Program-made: the position numbers and the translations under genes
Source: Linnemannia hyalina
Taxonomy: Eukaryota > Mortierellomycota > Mortierellomycetes > Mortierellales > Mortierellaceae
DNA length: 64,000 bases
Direction of reading: 5' to 3'
NCBI GenBank assembly: GCA_019671135.1
Contig: JAHRHY010000007.1
Span: 1,178,001-1,242,000, forward strand
Part shown: positions 1 through 11,688 of the stretch, one piece after another
Layout: every line of letters begins with the position of its first letter
How positions within the stretch are numbered: the stretch's first letter is position 1
Notes under the pieces: model-generated
Databases searched by the model: none
Told to the model about the DNA's origin: nothing
The model's input: the letters and a program-made list of their open reading frames with translations, nothing else

Positions 1-1670
1 GTTGAGGCAACTCTTTCCTGCGGCCCTTGTTGTGGATGACGAGCACTTCTTGAAGGTTCTCGAGTTCGTTGTCGGGCAATTGACCTGTCAGGAGCAATTG
101 TTCTCTGAGAGACTTGCAGGCAGGGCAGGTGCACAGTCGATGCGCGGTGGTCGGGTAATGATAATACGCCGAGGGTGGCAAAAGCGACTTTGAGACTCTC
201 TTGATTACATACTGAGGGCCAACGATACGATTACCAATAGGAGGAAACAGACACCACGTTAGCGTCGATGCGAGAGAAACAAAGACATCAATGTGAACCC
301 TGCTATCCTGACAGCGATCCTACTTGAAGAAAAGTGAGTCTCCTTACCTTCTTGCCATTGGCCCTGGAGATCACAGTGATGGTCCAGCTGTACTTCCCGA
401 TTCCCCAGACAGCCTTGCCTTGACGAAAGCTCTCCTGATCGATCACATATTTGTCCAGAAGCGACTGAGGCAGCCTGATCGACATAAGGATAGAAGGGAA
501 GGGCGAGTTGGCAAAGGGGTCAAGGGCTTGACGATGACCATTGGACGAGGTCGCAGGACTACTTCCATTGTGGTGGTGATAGAGGTGTTGTTGCTGTTTG
601 CTGTCGTTGCCATGATTGTAGAGCAAAGGCTTGAAGGAAAATTTAAATCCAGAGCTGCCGGAAGAAGAACGGGCCGAAGAGGTGGAAACTATAGAAGTGG
701 TTCGTGAAGCCTTGGTCTGGGCGCCGAGGCCGTGACCTGTGCTCGAACTCGAGCCCGACACTGGCCTGGTCTTGTACTCGCTCTCGCCCGTCGGGAACCT
801 TTGTAGGCTGAGCTGACCCACTGATTCGGTGGTGCCTCCGCTCATTGACGTTGTTCTAGTCGTGACCGTGTTGGCGCTGCTGTTGTGGCTTCTCGTGGCA
901 CTCCCACTGCCACTTGTCCCGCTGCCGTGGCCACTGCTGCTCCCACTGCTGTTGCTAGCGATACTCCGTCCTGACAATGATGACTGGGAGTGCATACTCT
1001 GCTGGGAGAGAGAGTTCACCCTTCCGCTGATCCTTGAGCCTGGACTGCTGAGGCCAAGGTGTTGGTGAGCATTGAGACTGTCGCTTCGACGAGGTTTGCC
1101 AGTCTCCTGGTCGGGAAAAGCAGAGGGAGAAAGAAGAAGGCTTGCCGACGCTGAGGCAGGCGAGGCCGGTAGTGGTTTGTCCAACAGTGAGACGGGGGTC
1201 GGAGAGGGCATGGGGGTATTGGATGATGTGTTGGTGGAGGTGGAGGATGTTGTCGGTTCTATACTATGGGGATTATTGACAACGGAGGCAAGATCATTGT
1301 CGTTCCCGCTGTGGATATGAATGTTGTTGTTGTTTCTGGTTTGGTTGTCGCTGTCGTTGTTGGGTTGGAGGATGAAATGGAAGGTTGGGGGTGGGACAAG
1401 TCGAGTGGAAGGAGGGGTAGTTGAAGAGGAGGGAGGAGAAGAGAATGTAGAAGGAGAGAAAGAAACAGAGGATCGGTGTGCTTTTGCCACTGTTGTTTTT
1501 TCTGTATCTTTCAAAGGCGAATCGGCAGTTGACGATGATAATGATGCCGATGAGACTGCGGAAGTTGTGGAGCGGGGGACTTCTGCAGGAGGCGTGGTCG
1601 AGAAGGAAGAAGAGGGTGTTGAAGGGAAAGTGTTGTTATCTGGCAGAGACTTTGAGGAGACGTTTCCCAT
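1..1670 (-). CDS. Probable serine/threonine protein kinase, N-terminal part (runs off the left edge)
   Basis: Exons read 1670-348 and 211-<1; the intron 347-212 has a GTAAGG donor and CAG acceptor and keeps phase 0. The protein starts MGNVSSK, an N-myristoylation-type start, so membrane attachment is likely. Residues ~10-400 are Ser/Thr/Pro-rich low complexity with Asn and His runs. From ~residue 405 an ordered domain begins that resembles a kinase N-lobe: a degenerate glycine loop (GKAVWGIGKYSW) and then YVIK with the presumptive ATP-binding lysine at ~445. The stretch after it (~450-510) is unusual, with a CTCPAC cysteine cluster where helix C would be expected. The catalytic loop lies outside the window, so kinase identity is inferred from the N-lobe only. 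It is divergent from HIS6. Confidence 0.55.
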
Positions 1671-2595
1671 CTGGTGTGGTGTCAGTGAGGGTTTTTGTTT
1701 TGCGATATCAAAGCGAGCAATACACGGCGACGCTTCTTTTGGGATTTTATTCTTTTGGAGTGGTTATTTGGAGCCAGCTGTCGGGGTGGCAGAGAAAGTG
1801 GAGTGTGATGAGCAAGAGAGGAGTGTTGAAAGATGACAAATGAATCGGATGTGAAGAATAAAGGAAGAAAAAGAGAGAAGAAGAAGAATAAGAATGAAAG
1901 AAAGGAATGAGAAAGAAGGGATGCGACTGGAAGAAAGAAAAAGCGAAACGGGTTGGACGGAGAAACGAGCTCGCTCTTTCTCTCTCAAGAAAAGGAAAAA
2001 AAAAAGACTGAGCGTGCGCAAAAATATGAACCGCAAGAAGGAAGAAGAGTAGACGCAGCAAGAGAGAGAGAGAGTACACAAGTGAGGTACTATTTCACAT
2101 AAACGATTCAGAAACACACAGCCTGAAGGCACCCCTGTGCTTAGTATGCTCATTCAATTGAAAAGAAGACTAGAGTGTGAGGTATTGGATAAGTGGAAAC
2201 ATCTTTTACTCAAGTTCGATGGCGCCAAGAAGGGAGACGCGTCCTTTTGATGAAGGACAGTGCGTTTGTTGTTGTGCGAGTACTGCACACAGCAGTGGCG
2301 CCGCCTTCAACAAAACAGTTGCATATGGTCTTACTTGGCATACATCAATAACAGTTGCCACCCTTCATTTGGCAGACAGAAGGGTATGCGAGTTATCTGA
2401 TCGACAACCCCATTTTGGGACTGGGGATAATGAACAAAGAAAAGAATCGCGAAGGGACCCTTTCTGTGACTCAGGCATTCCCGGAGGATTTTTTTTTCTT
2501 GTCCCTGTTATCAACCCTCAGTCCTTATTTTCCTCGCTCCTTTCTTTCCTTCCTTCTTTGCCACTAACCCACCACCTTTACAATCAACAACAGGA
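1671..2595. other. Divergent intergenic region, kinase / HIS6
   Basis: About 0.9 kb between two divergent start codons; it should carry both promoters. The kinase side (about 1850-2080) is purine-rich on the plus strand (GAAGAA and GAGAGA runs), and the HIS6 side (about 2500-2590) is pyrimidine-rich. Open frames here are Ser/Phe/Leu low complexity and I treat them as shadows. Confidence 0.6.
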
Positions 2596-4054
2596 ATGAC
2601 CTCTCCCCATCCACGCACTGCATTCAGACCTTGCATCGACTTGCATTCAGGCCAGGTCAAACAGATCGTCGGCGGCTCATTGAACGACAAAGACGAGTCT
2701 CAACTCAAGACCAACTTTGTCTCCAGGTGCGCACACACACACCTCTCTCTCTCTCTTTGTTCATATTCTCGATCATCATACTTATAAATGTATTGAATGG
2801 ACTCCTATCGTCCTATGCTTGCTGCTCACTCACTTCTCGATACCTGTTATTACCTTATCACGTTTCTCCGTTCATCCGGTAATTCGCTCTCACTCACTCA
2901 CACAGCACACTCACTCATTTGTTCTATTCTTTCATTTCTCTCAACATACAAACAACAACAACCCAGTGAACCGCCAAGCTACTACGCCAGCCTCTATCGA
3001 AAGCACAATCTCACAGGAGCCCATGTCATTAAACTCGGTCCTGGGAATGATGATGCCGCGAAGGAGTGTCTCCGCACTTGGCCAGGTAATTGGTTTTCCC
3101 TTGTTTCCTTCTCTCTCTATCTATAAAAAAAAACCTCAACAGCCTTGATATTAGCACAAGAAAAGTGAGATAATGCAGGAGCTATTTTATTTTGCTTTTA
3201 TTAACTTGTGCTTGCTTCTCCGATTGGGCTACTACGCAATAAACGATAACTCCTAGATGGACTTCAAGTAGGGGGAGGTATCACTCTCGATAATGCCCAG
3301 TTCTGGATTGATGCCGGAGCTGCCAAGGTGAGAGCCACATATATATTGCACTAGTGTTGAGCGTAGAGGAGGAGAGGGTGGCTGTCTTTGTTCTTTTCTT
3401 GGAATGCGCATGCCACTATGTTGTGGTCTTTTGGAATTCGCTCAGTGAGCTGACAGAATGTCTACGTGGGTGGCGTTGTTTTCCTAGGTCATTGTGACAT
3501 CGTACCTGTTCCCAGGAGCCAAGTTCTCGTTGGAGCGGTTACAAGCCATCTCCGAGGCGGTAGGCAAGGATCGCTTGGTGGTCGATGTCAGCTGCAGGAA
3601 ACGAGGAACAGAGTGGATCGTTGCCATGGACAAGTGGCAGACCATGACCGATATGAAGGTCAACAAGGAGTCTCTCGACATCTTGACCCAGTACTGTTCA
3701 GAGTTCTTGGTCCATGCTGCCGATGTCGAAGGCTTGTGCAAGGGCATCGACGAGGATCTTGTCAAAGGTAACAACCAAGCCTTGCTTACTCCTTTCGTTT
3801 TGGTATGTTGACCATACCTAATAGTATATACTAATTTAATCTTCATGATGCGGATAATAGCATTGGGCGAGTGGACGACTATTCCTACGACATACGCTGG
3901 AGGTGCGAATGCATTGGGCGATCTGGAGCTTGTTGACAGACTGTCGAGTGGCAAGGTTGACCTGACGTATGGGAGTGCGTTGGATGTGTTTGGTGGCAAG
4001 ACAGTCAAATTTGACGACTGCGTGGCATGGAATCATGCTCACGCACAAAAGTAA
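2596..4054 (+). CDS. HIS6: HIS6: ProFAR isomerase (phosphoribosylformimino-AICAR ribotide isomerase)
   Basis: Fourth step of histidine synthesis (EC 5.3.1.16), a cytosolic TIM barrel that opens the ribose of ProFAR by Amadori rearrangement. Five exons keep frame: 2596-2726, 2967-3085, 3257-3327, 3488-3767, 3861-4054, giving 264 aa, close to the yeast length. Family landmarks in order: [15 protein letters not shown] near the N-terminus with the acid of the first strand, [17 protein letters not shown], a VVDVSCRK strand, [13 protein letters not shown] and [13 protein letters not shown] phosphate-binding loops. The absence of a bacterial-type HisA signature and the match to fungal His6 make the call firm. 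Intron 1 begins with GTGCGC and carries an AC/TC microsatellite. The stop lies only 89 bp before the next start codon. Confidence 0.95.
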
Positions 4055-4143
4055 TAAAAAATCATTTTGGGCTTTCTTTCTTTCCTACTCCTTTGACATT
4101 GTCCCCTTCTCACTGGTTGCTGCTACCTCTTTCTCACCAAACA

Positions 4144-6244
4144 ATGTCAAACTATCACAACAGCACAAACCCATTCCACCCCGACAACATGACTCGCTCT
4201 GCAACACTCTCGCGCGTCCTCGTCCAGTCAAACGTCCTTCACATTCTCATCGCCCATGCTCTCTCCACTGAAAAGGTTTTTGACCCTTGACCAAGAAAGA
4301 AAACTCTTGGCATCAGCCTTGCTTGCAGACACTCAGCAACAACAAGACACACAACCACCTCTAACCGCGTCGACTCTTTGTCACCTATTAGGAGGAAATC
4401 ATGGGTATGCTCATGGGCGACTGGATTGTAAGTCAAAAGCCTTTGCATGGACACATGAGAAACGGAATGCGACAGACAACAAGAAGCGAGCACAGACGTT
4501 TTGTGACAGGACAGAGTCTATCGCGTTCAGGAAGGAAAGACTGATGGTAGTATCGCTTTCTCTTTGACCTGTTTTGATAGACAGAAGGTACCACAGAGAT
4601 TGCAAGGGTTGACGGAGTGTCGCTGTTGACACGCTCCGAGAAGCGGAAAGATCGCGTCGAGATTGGTCCTGAGCAGCTTACTATGGCTGCCATCGAAGCA
4701 GAGGTACATATGCTTATCATCCGAGAAGGTTGTTGTCATTCGTACGCTTCACTGATCGCCAAGCCTTTCTTAACACTGTGATATTTATCTGGTGATTTTG
4801 TAGGAAATTACAAAGGCGACAGGAAAGACTACACGCGTCATCGGCTGGGTAAGCAATTCACACAGGAGCAACACGGATGGCCTTGAGTATGGATACATGG
4901 ACATGTCCATTGATAATTTGCTCCGCTCAATAGTATCATAGTCATCCACACATTACGGTGTTTCCGTCTCACGTCGGTGGGTACCTTGTTCACGGGAGTT
5001 ACTTTGCACGACGGAAGGCTGATGTGGAAAACCGCCAGACTCGACAACTGACATTATACGATGTATCTCTCTGATAGATCTCAGGACGCAGCTCTCACAG
5101 CAACTTATGGACTCGAGATTCATTGGGATGATTGTCTCCTGCTTCAACAAGGACAGTGAGCTGGTAATGGTCTTGCCTGGCATTCTTCAATGTGTTGTGG
5201 CATAAGGGTGAACCCCTAAGATTATAAGAAAAACTGATGAGGAGTTTGCAATGACACTCTTTAGTCAAACAAGATCCAAGTGACATGCTTCCAATCTAGA
5301 CCAGATGACAGCACATCGTAAGTTAAATATCTCTGCTCAACCGTCAGAGGGATTCGAGAATCTCAGTACCCACCACACATTATAACACACCTCATCACGC
5401 ACAATAGATGCCAACACATCAAGCTTCCTTTCAGCGTCCTGAACGAGAACCCACTTGATTCTTTGACACTTCCAAAGCTCTTGGAGATCCCAGAGCGCAT
5501 TTTCGACGAACAGCGCCAATCCTTTTACAAGTCTATACCCGTATCTGCCACATCTGCCACCACCAACCCATCGTCTACTGCTGCTGCAAAAGAAAGCGCC
5601 AAAGGCAAGAGTGGCCGACTCTTCTCGTTTTCACCTACTAGAGCGTTTTCGTTCTCATCATCTTCGTCCAAGGATCAGGAAGGCGATACGGTCATGTCAC
5701 CAGTAGATGACCACTCCAGCGACGAACAGGCTACCAACCGGAGCAAAGGCGGTAGGGGCTCAATGGATGACATTCCAGCAGATGAGCTCAACACCAAGTA
5801 GGGATCGTACAGTCAGGGATGAGTTTTGTAGTGATTGGAGAGTTGCTGGACATTTCGGTGTAATGGACGACTAATTATTCGTTGCTACTCATAGGATGAT
5901 CAACCACAGGGCTATGTCGTTGCCGGACAGGATGACTTTGATCCGCAACTCTGGAGTATATGTGCAGTCGCTGTCGAGTCTCGTTGACAACTTGGTCGGC
6001 CCAACCCTCCAAATGCTGGTTGACCGTGAACAGTACAACCAGTCCATGGTACGCCTCAATGAAATTGGTTTGGTCTTGTCATTTGCATTTTTTCACCTTT
6101 AAATACAGTGACTAACTGGTTTCCAATTGCACTTCATATCAGCTGGAAGCACTTCAAGCTCAGAAGCAGGCCTTGGTGCGTCAGCTCAAGTCGCCAAGAT
6201 TTGTGAGCGGAGGAAAGGACCTTGTGGACATTTCAGACGAGTAG
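4144..6244 (+). CDS. BRCC3: BRCC36-like JAMM deubiquitinase
   Basis: Lys63-specific zinc deubiquitinase, the catalytic subunit of BRISC and BRCA1-A (ARISC) complexes in animals and plants. Ten exons keep frame: 4144-4275, 4392-4427, 4581-4703, 4804-4848, 4934-4976, 5078-5163, 5265-5317, 5408-5797, 5895-6048, 6143-6244, giving 387 aa. The MPN+ domain begins with ALSTEKEEIMGMLMGDW (catalytic Glu at ~45/46), then KRKDRVEI and the JAMM motif HSHPHITVFPSHVD at residues ~114-127, with both His, Ser and Asp present, so it should be active. The C-terminal part has the PEMR-type PERIFDEQRQ segment and a coiled coil. A Ser-rich insert of about 80 residues (~217-300) separates them; I do not recall this in the human protein. 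The BRE partner is at 37.9 kb. Confidence 0.92.
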
Positions 6245-6360
6245 CGTGTGTGAAAGTAAAGAAAAAAATGAGGTTGAGAAATAAATTAAATGCGCCACCA
6301 AACTTATTTGTTTGCTTCTTCATTCTGCATCTCCTTCACATTTTCAACTCCATTTCGACC

Positions 6361-6737
6361 ATGAACGACAAGACTGATTCAGAAATTGCCATGGCCCTTC
6401 GCCAACGGTCCCTTCACTTCTGGATAGCAGCTTCTCAAGAAAGTTATCCCGCCAAGATTACAATCCCTGATAGGTAAGCTAAAGGATCAACTCTTATTGA
6501 CCGATGACATCTATGACCTGCTCTGGATGTTATCTGATTGCCCGAGCTAGTATTAACAAACATCCTCTCCATTCTCAACTTGGCAACTCATGCAGTAAAC
6601 CGGTGAATGGTATTTTCATTGCAACAGACACGCAGGAGCATCGCATCCGTATCAACCGGCTACAGACGCCACTCGGAACATATGATAAGGTCGTCCTCAG
6701 GGGCAGCGACGTTGACGCCATCGAGTTTTCTCTTTGA
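6361..6737 (+). CDS. GEMIN7: Gemin7, SMN complex subunit
   Basis: Small Sm-fold protein of the SMN complex, which pairs with Gemin6 and helps load Sm rings on spliceosomal snRNAs. Two exons, 6361-6473 and 6596-6737, give 84 aa. The intron (GTAAGC donor, GCAG acceptor) is phase 2 and the join reads IPDRSKPVNG. The C-terminal half carries the family signature: INRLQTPLG followed by VVLRGSDVDAIEF, the last strands of the Sm-like fold. It is shorter than human Gemin7 because it lacks the long disordered N-terminus. It starts 116 bp after the BRCC36 stop. The Gemin2 gene is at the other end of the window. Confidence 0.85.
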
Positions 6738-7010
6738 CGTCTATCCATGCCCAATCTACTCGAATGGCTTGCCAGTGCCGACACTGGCCGTGTTCCGTAT
6801 AGATATGTTGTTGCCGTGAGCAAGCACCAATGTCATATAAAGCTCGTTTTTTCACTCCTTTGCTTTCTGGCTCTAGCCGTCACATGACTTGATGCTCTTG
6901 GAGGAGGTTCTGGTGGCGCTTTTTTTTTTTCTGATTTGCGGCTCAGTCTTTTTATTCTCTCACACCCACCTGTACCTTAATCATCCATCCCTTCAACAAT
7001 CGAATCCACC

Positions 7011-9147
7011 ATGTCCTGCTCAGTCGAGGAACCCACCATGACCGTCGCTGAGAAGCGAGGTACATAGACATTCACACATTCGTTCTTCAGGAAGTGGATT
7101 GTGACACCACTTCGGACAAATCGACTCAACTCTTTCATTTATTCAATTTCTCGCTCCATGCAATAGCCAAGGACAGGGCTGTGCACGTCGGATTCTGCTG
7201 CAAGTGCAAGACTGCAAAGTCCACCGTTACCGTCCGATATGCCGAATACTGCGAGTATGTGCTATCTCTGCCAGCTCTCTTATATGTACTTCAACGACGT
7301 TTTTTTTCGTGGAAGAATGTAAAAGGCTGACATGCTTGCTTCTTTTTCTCCGAATCACCTATCCCCAAATCGTAGCCCTTGTTTTCTTATCGCACTTGAC
7401 TCAAAGTTCAGGACCGCTCTTCGCAACGCCCGAGCTTACAGGGTCATCACGCCTGAGAATGTCATGCTCGCCTTTTCGGGCGGCCCTTCATCTAGGTAAA
7501 AAGCAAAAAAAAAAATGTTGCAAATATGCAATGTAGCGGATCAAATTAAGGCGACTACAAATTATTTACTTATACAGCCTTCCCGTCATTTAATAGGGCC
7601 TTGATCCACCTCTTCGATGTCTTCCACTCTTTGCCTCCAGAGGTCGCCACCAACAAAAAGCAGCCCAAGATCTATAACGACATCCACGTGTGTCACATTG
7701 ATGAGTCTTGCTTATTGGAACCAGTACAGGATGTTACATCTTCTGGATCGACGATGGAGCAGGCACGGTCCATTGCTGGGGGATACGGGTACAGTTTCCA
7801 TGGAGTGGCCATTGAGGATATCTATGATCCAGAGTGGACGGACTCTCGGTGCTTTGAGGCAGTTGCGACTCTGATCACTTCTCTTCCCAAGGATCAATTG
7901 ACTACCTCAGGACAGGCACCAGAACTTCTCTCCCGGATCATCCCCACATCTGTGACAGCTGCATCAGAGGAGGAAGCACCCAAGCTGAGCCGTCAGGAAA
8001 AGATCAGCAAGATGAGGGCGCTGTTGGGCGCCTGCACAACCCTGACCGCCAAGGAGACAGTCCTTCAACATTTCCGATCTAGCCTACTGATTCAATTGGC
8101 CAAACGCGGCGAATGCACGATCCTGGCACTCGGAGATTCTGCCACCCGTGTAGCGATCCAGATCATTGAACTGACAGCGATTGGGCGCGGATACTCACTC
8201 CCTCACGAGACTTCGCTCTTGTCAAGCTGGATTCAGGACTGCAAGGTGATCCGACCTCTCAAGGACTGTCTTGTCAAGGAGCTGGATACCTTTTGTAGGC
8301 TCAATGGGTTGATGCTGATTGAGCGCCATCATGCGCAGTTGGACTGGACTATGAAGACGAAGGCCGAGGTCAAGTCTATTAGGAGGTTAACGGATGAGTT
8401 TATTACAGGATTGGATAAGGAGTTCCCGTCGACCGTGGCGACTGTTTGTAGGACTGCTGCAAAGTTGACGCCTCCTGAGGCTACTTATGATCAGAAGTGT
8501 CCGCTCTGCCATGGGTAAGTTCTGTCCTTCATGGAGCATTTTTTTTTGCGATTGGCGCAAGCTGCTGTTGTTGTGGTGAGCGTGACCTGATAATGGGTTG
8601 TTTGCTAAATTTCATAATATTTTTTATTCCATTATTTAGACCTGTCCAAGACGGAGTTCAGGAGTGGAAGCGCAGGATCACAGTGACGACTGCACCAGGA
8701 AAACTTGAGACCACCACTACCAGCAATAGCACAGAGGCCAAGACGACGGAGATATCAGATGGATGCTGCTCCTCTGACGCAGGGGGCTGCTGCTCATCAT
8801 CATCATCATCACAGCGCCCTTCATGCACCACTCCACAGACAACAACAGTCTCATCCACATCGACACCATTTTCGTCGCTCCTGTGCTACGGCTGCTTGAC
8901 CAACCTGCGTGATCTGAACCTGAAATCGATGGCGAGCCAGGAAGACGACGTTTCTTCTTTATCGTTTGAGTTGCCTCCTTATGTGGTCGAGACGATTGTT
9001 CACCGGATGGGGTTTGCGTCATTGGACGAGTTTGAGCACCGGTCTGATGGTGGAGTGTCGGCATCTGGGACGGCTGTGGATCCTCAGGAGAGTTTGCGTG
9101 CCCAGATCCAGGAGTTTTTGATCGCCTCGGATGATGAGGACGAGTAA
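7011..9147 (+). CDS. NCS2: CTU2/NCS2: cytoplasmic tRNA 2-thiolation protein 2
   Basis: Partner of Ncs6/Ctu1 in the 2-thiolation of wobble U34 in tRNA-Lys, Gln and Glu, using sulfur relayed by Urm1. Five exons: 7011-7059, 7167-7254, 7376-7495, 7597-8514, 8640-9147, giving 560 aa. An N-terminal zinc-ribbon-like pair FCCKCK ... YCDPCF comes first, then a PP-loop-type SGGPSS at residues ~80-85. The central alpha/beta region reads FHGVAIEDIYD. A second CPLC pair sits at ~387-390. The acceptor of exon 3 was chosen to include DPCFLIALDSKFR, which completes the second CxxC. A Cys/Ser-rich stretch (GGCCSS) at ~430-455 is low complexity. The end LRAQIQEFLI fits the family C-terminus. It is convergent with the ceramide synthase gene. 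Confidence 0.92.
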
Positions 9148-9372
9148 GTACTAGAAGTAAAAACATCCACCGTGGCACATGTCGCAATTAAATTAAGAAA
9201 CTATCCAATTGTGCTATGGTCGTATGTTGAAGTGATATGTTATTAGGTAGATAAGGAGGGGGGGGGGGGTACGAGAAGAAAAAAAATGACAGCAAAAAAA
9301 AAAGCAGAGGTAAAGAAAGATAACAAAAACAAAAAAGCGATACTATATTGGTTGGTTGCAAAGCTAAGCAAT

Positions 9373-11688
9373 TTATGCCTTCTTGGCCTTGGCCTTGGCA
9401 GCGGCAGCAGCAGCAGCAGCGCCGTTGACACCCAACTTCTCAACAACCTCCGCCGAGACCTCCTCTTCCTCGGACTCCTCATCATGGCTCCGGTTATCAT
9501 CCGCAGCGCCACCCTTGAACATCTTGTAAATAACCTTAAAGATCATCAAGAACCAGAAGCAAAGAACGGCCTCCAATCCGTAGAGGAGGGCCAAGAAGCC
9601 GCGCTGGACGTTCAAGGACATGTACTTGTCCTGTTCGGGGGCCCATTCCATGTCGAGGAACTTTTGGGGTCCGTTGTAGAGCGACATGATGATGATAGGG
9701 AAGAGGTAGTGGCGGGTGTAGGCCCATGAGATCACAAAGAGGCCGAAGAGGACGTCGCAGATCGTGGTGTAGCCCTGGTACTTGAGCATCTTGGGGACCT
9801 ACAGAGGTGTTGAATAGAAAGGACATGTGGGTTAGTGAAGTTGTAAAAATGGGAAAGGGTGTAGGGAAAGTAAGGGGAGGACAAAGGGGATGGGCGCGCA
9901 TTGGGCATTGTTTTGATTATTTTGATCCTTCGGACTTTTTTTGTCGCAATGCGTCTGTTGTCTGTCATCTGCCATCCAAACATTTCACATGGAAAAAGTA
10001 GGGGGTCAATGGGCTGTAATGGACTTACCGCAAGGAAGACATCAGAGACATCCATGACAATCAAGATGGCGTTTCCGATACGGGTCAAGTGGACAATGTA
10101 ACTGAATCCGATCAAGGCACTGGTAATGAAGTGGTGGATCAACATGGCCATGTAATCCTTGCGCTTCATATCGGTGTTGAGGACATAGAACTGCTGGAGC
10201 CAGAAACCAAACTGGATCAAGTAGTAGGCTTTGAAGGCACCATTAGGCTTGTTGTGGGGGTATCCGATCCAGAAATGGTCAGTGTTCAACCAATGAGGGG
10301 AATTGTACATCAAAGCCTACAAATTCATAAAAGAGAAAGCGTTTCTTGGTTAGTTTGACAGCGGCAGAGAGTGAAGAACGAACTAGTGTAGGAAGTGTTA
10401 ACAAAGCAGCATGCATTGTCTGGATCATAAGTTATCCGGAAATCTTTGTCAACTTACCACGCCGCAAGACCAGGAGATAATGTAGAAGAAGACGATGTAA
10501 CCCTGCTCCTCAAAACGCTCCAGCTTGGAGCCACGGATGCCCAACTTCTTTCCAAAGGGGTTGAGGAAGGACTTCATGATGGCGATACGGATGTAGGTGA
10601 AGGCGATGATCCAAAAGCCGACAAGGTACAAATCGTCCCATCCCTTGGTGAAGCGAGCAGTGTACCAGGGCTCACCCTCGATAGTGAGCTCGTCCTGGAC
10701 AGGGTACGACAGACTGGTCATTTTCCTGCAGACGCCATTGCCGAGGAAAGATCCAAGCAGGATTGAGCCGACCATCTTGATAGCCAAGTCTATATTAGTA
10801 TAGGTTTGTGTGTTTTGCGTAGTGCGGATTGTTGGCGAAAGGGGTGTGTGATTGACAAAAGGAGGGTTTTTTTGTTGTTTGTTGTTATTGGAATGTGTTG
10901 TTGATAAGTCGTTGTCAAATGGTAGTTGTTAACGGGCCGAATTGACCGGAGACGCACGCGGATAAAAAAATTTGGTAGGGATGGAACGAAAGGAGAGAGG
11001 AAGGGATGACGAGAAATAAGAGGAATTAGTGCTTATGAACATGGATGGACTCCTTGGTTGGTAAAGGGGTGAGGCGTGCTGTATATAGCTCGCAAGGAAG
11101 AATCGAGACATCGACTCCATTGATAAGAGAAAGAAGCAATGTATGTATGGGAGAAAAGCGGTCGAGCTTGCGACGATCTACTCCCATTCTCGCTGCCTTC
11201 CTTTTTTCCCGAGCGGTCCAGTATGACCATATCCTCCATTCCCCTATTGATGTCCTTTGTCTTCGTCCTAGTTGTTATTCGTCCCTACAGTGAAAAATAG
11301 TCTCCATGTTGAGTGCGCTCCTTGTCCGAGCACTCCTGGGTTGTGTCCTTTGAAGTTTTCCACTTTTCTCACTCTTTACTCTAATAAGGCGAGTGTGTGG
11401 GGGTGGTAAATAGGGCCAATCCATATGTCCAGTGTATGTAGACGAGAATGATAAGATGTAGAAGTAGCGAACCCCAGGGAGATGATGAACCTCAAAGGAT
11501 GATGAAAAAGTGTAACCGAAGGATGATGAAAAAAAATGATGATGAAAAGTACCTCTGTCATCGCGGAAGAATTTCTGGAGACCAAGGGTCTTGACGAATC
11601 CGGCAAAGACGGGGGCGGTAGCCTTCTTGGATGACCGCTTTGCGACCTTGGGGTCTTTCTGTTGTGACCTCGTTGCGTTCTTGGCCAT
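9373..11688 (-). CDS. LAG1: Ceramide synthase (LAG1/LAC1 family, TLC domain)
   Basis: ER membrane enzyme joining a fatty acyl-CoA to a sphingoid base. Four exons: 11688-11553, 10789-10458, 10316-10029, 9798-9373, giving 393 aa. The Lys-rich N-terminus (KRSSKK) is followed by several hydrophobic segments and a TLC domain. The Lag motif region reads MLIHHFITSALIGFSY with the catalytic-type His pair at ~217-218, then ILIVMDVSDVFLA and ICDVLFGLFVISWAYTRH. The C-terminus is acidic (DEESEEEEV) and then Ala/Lys-rich, ending KAKAKKA, which could act as a dilysine-like ER retrieval signal (inference). The first intron is about 760 bp, the longest in this gene. I cannot say which chain length it prefers. 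Confidence 0.93.
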
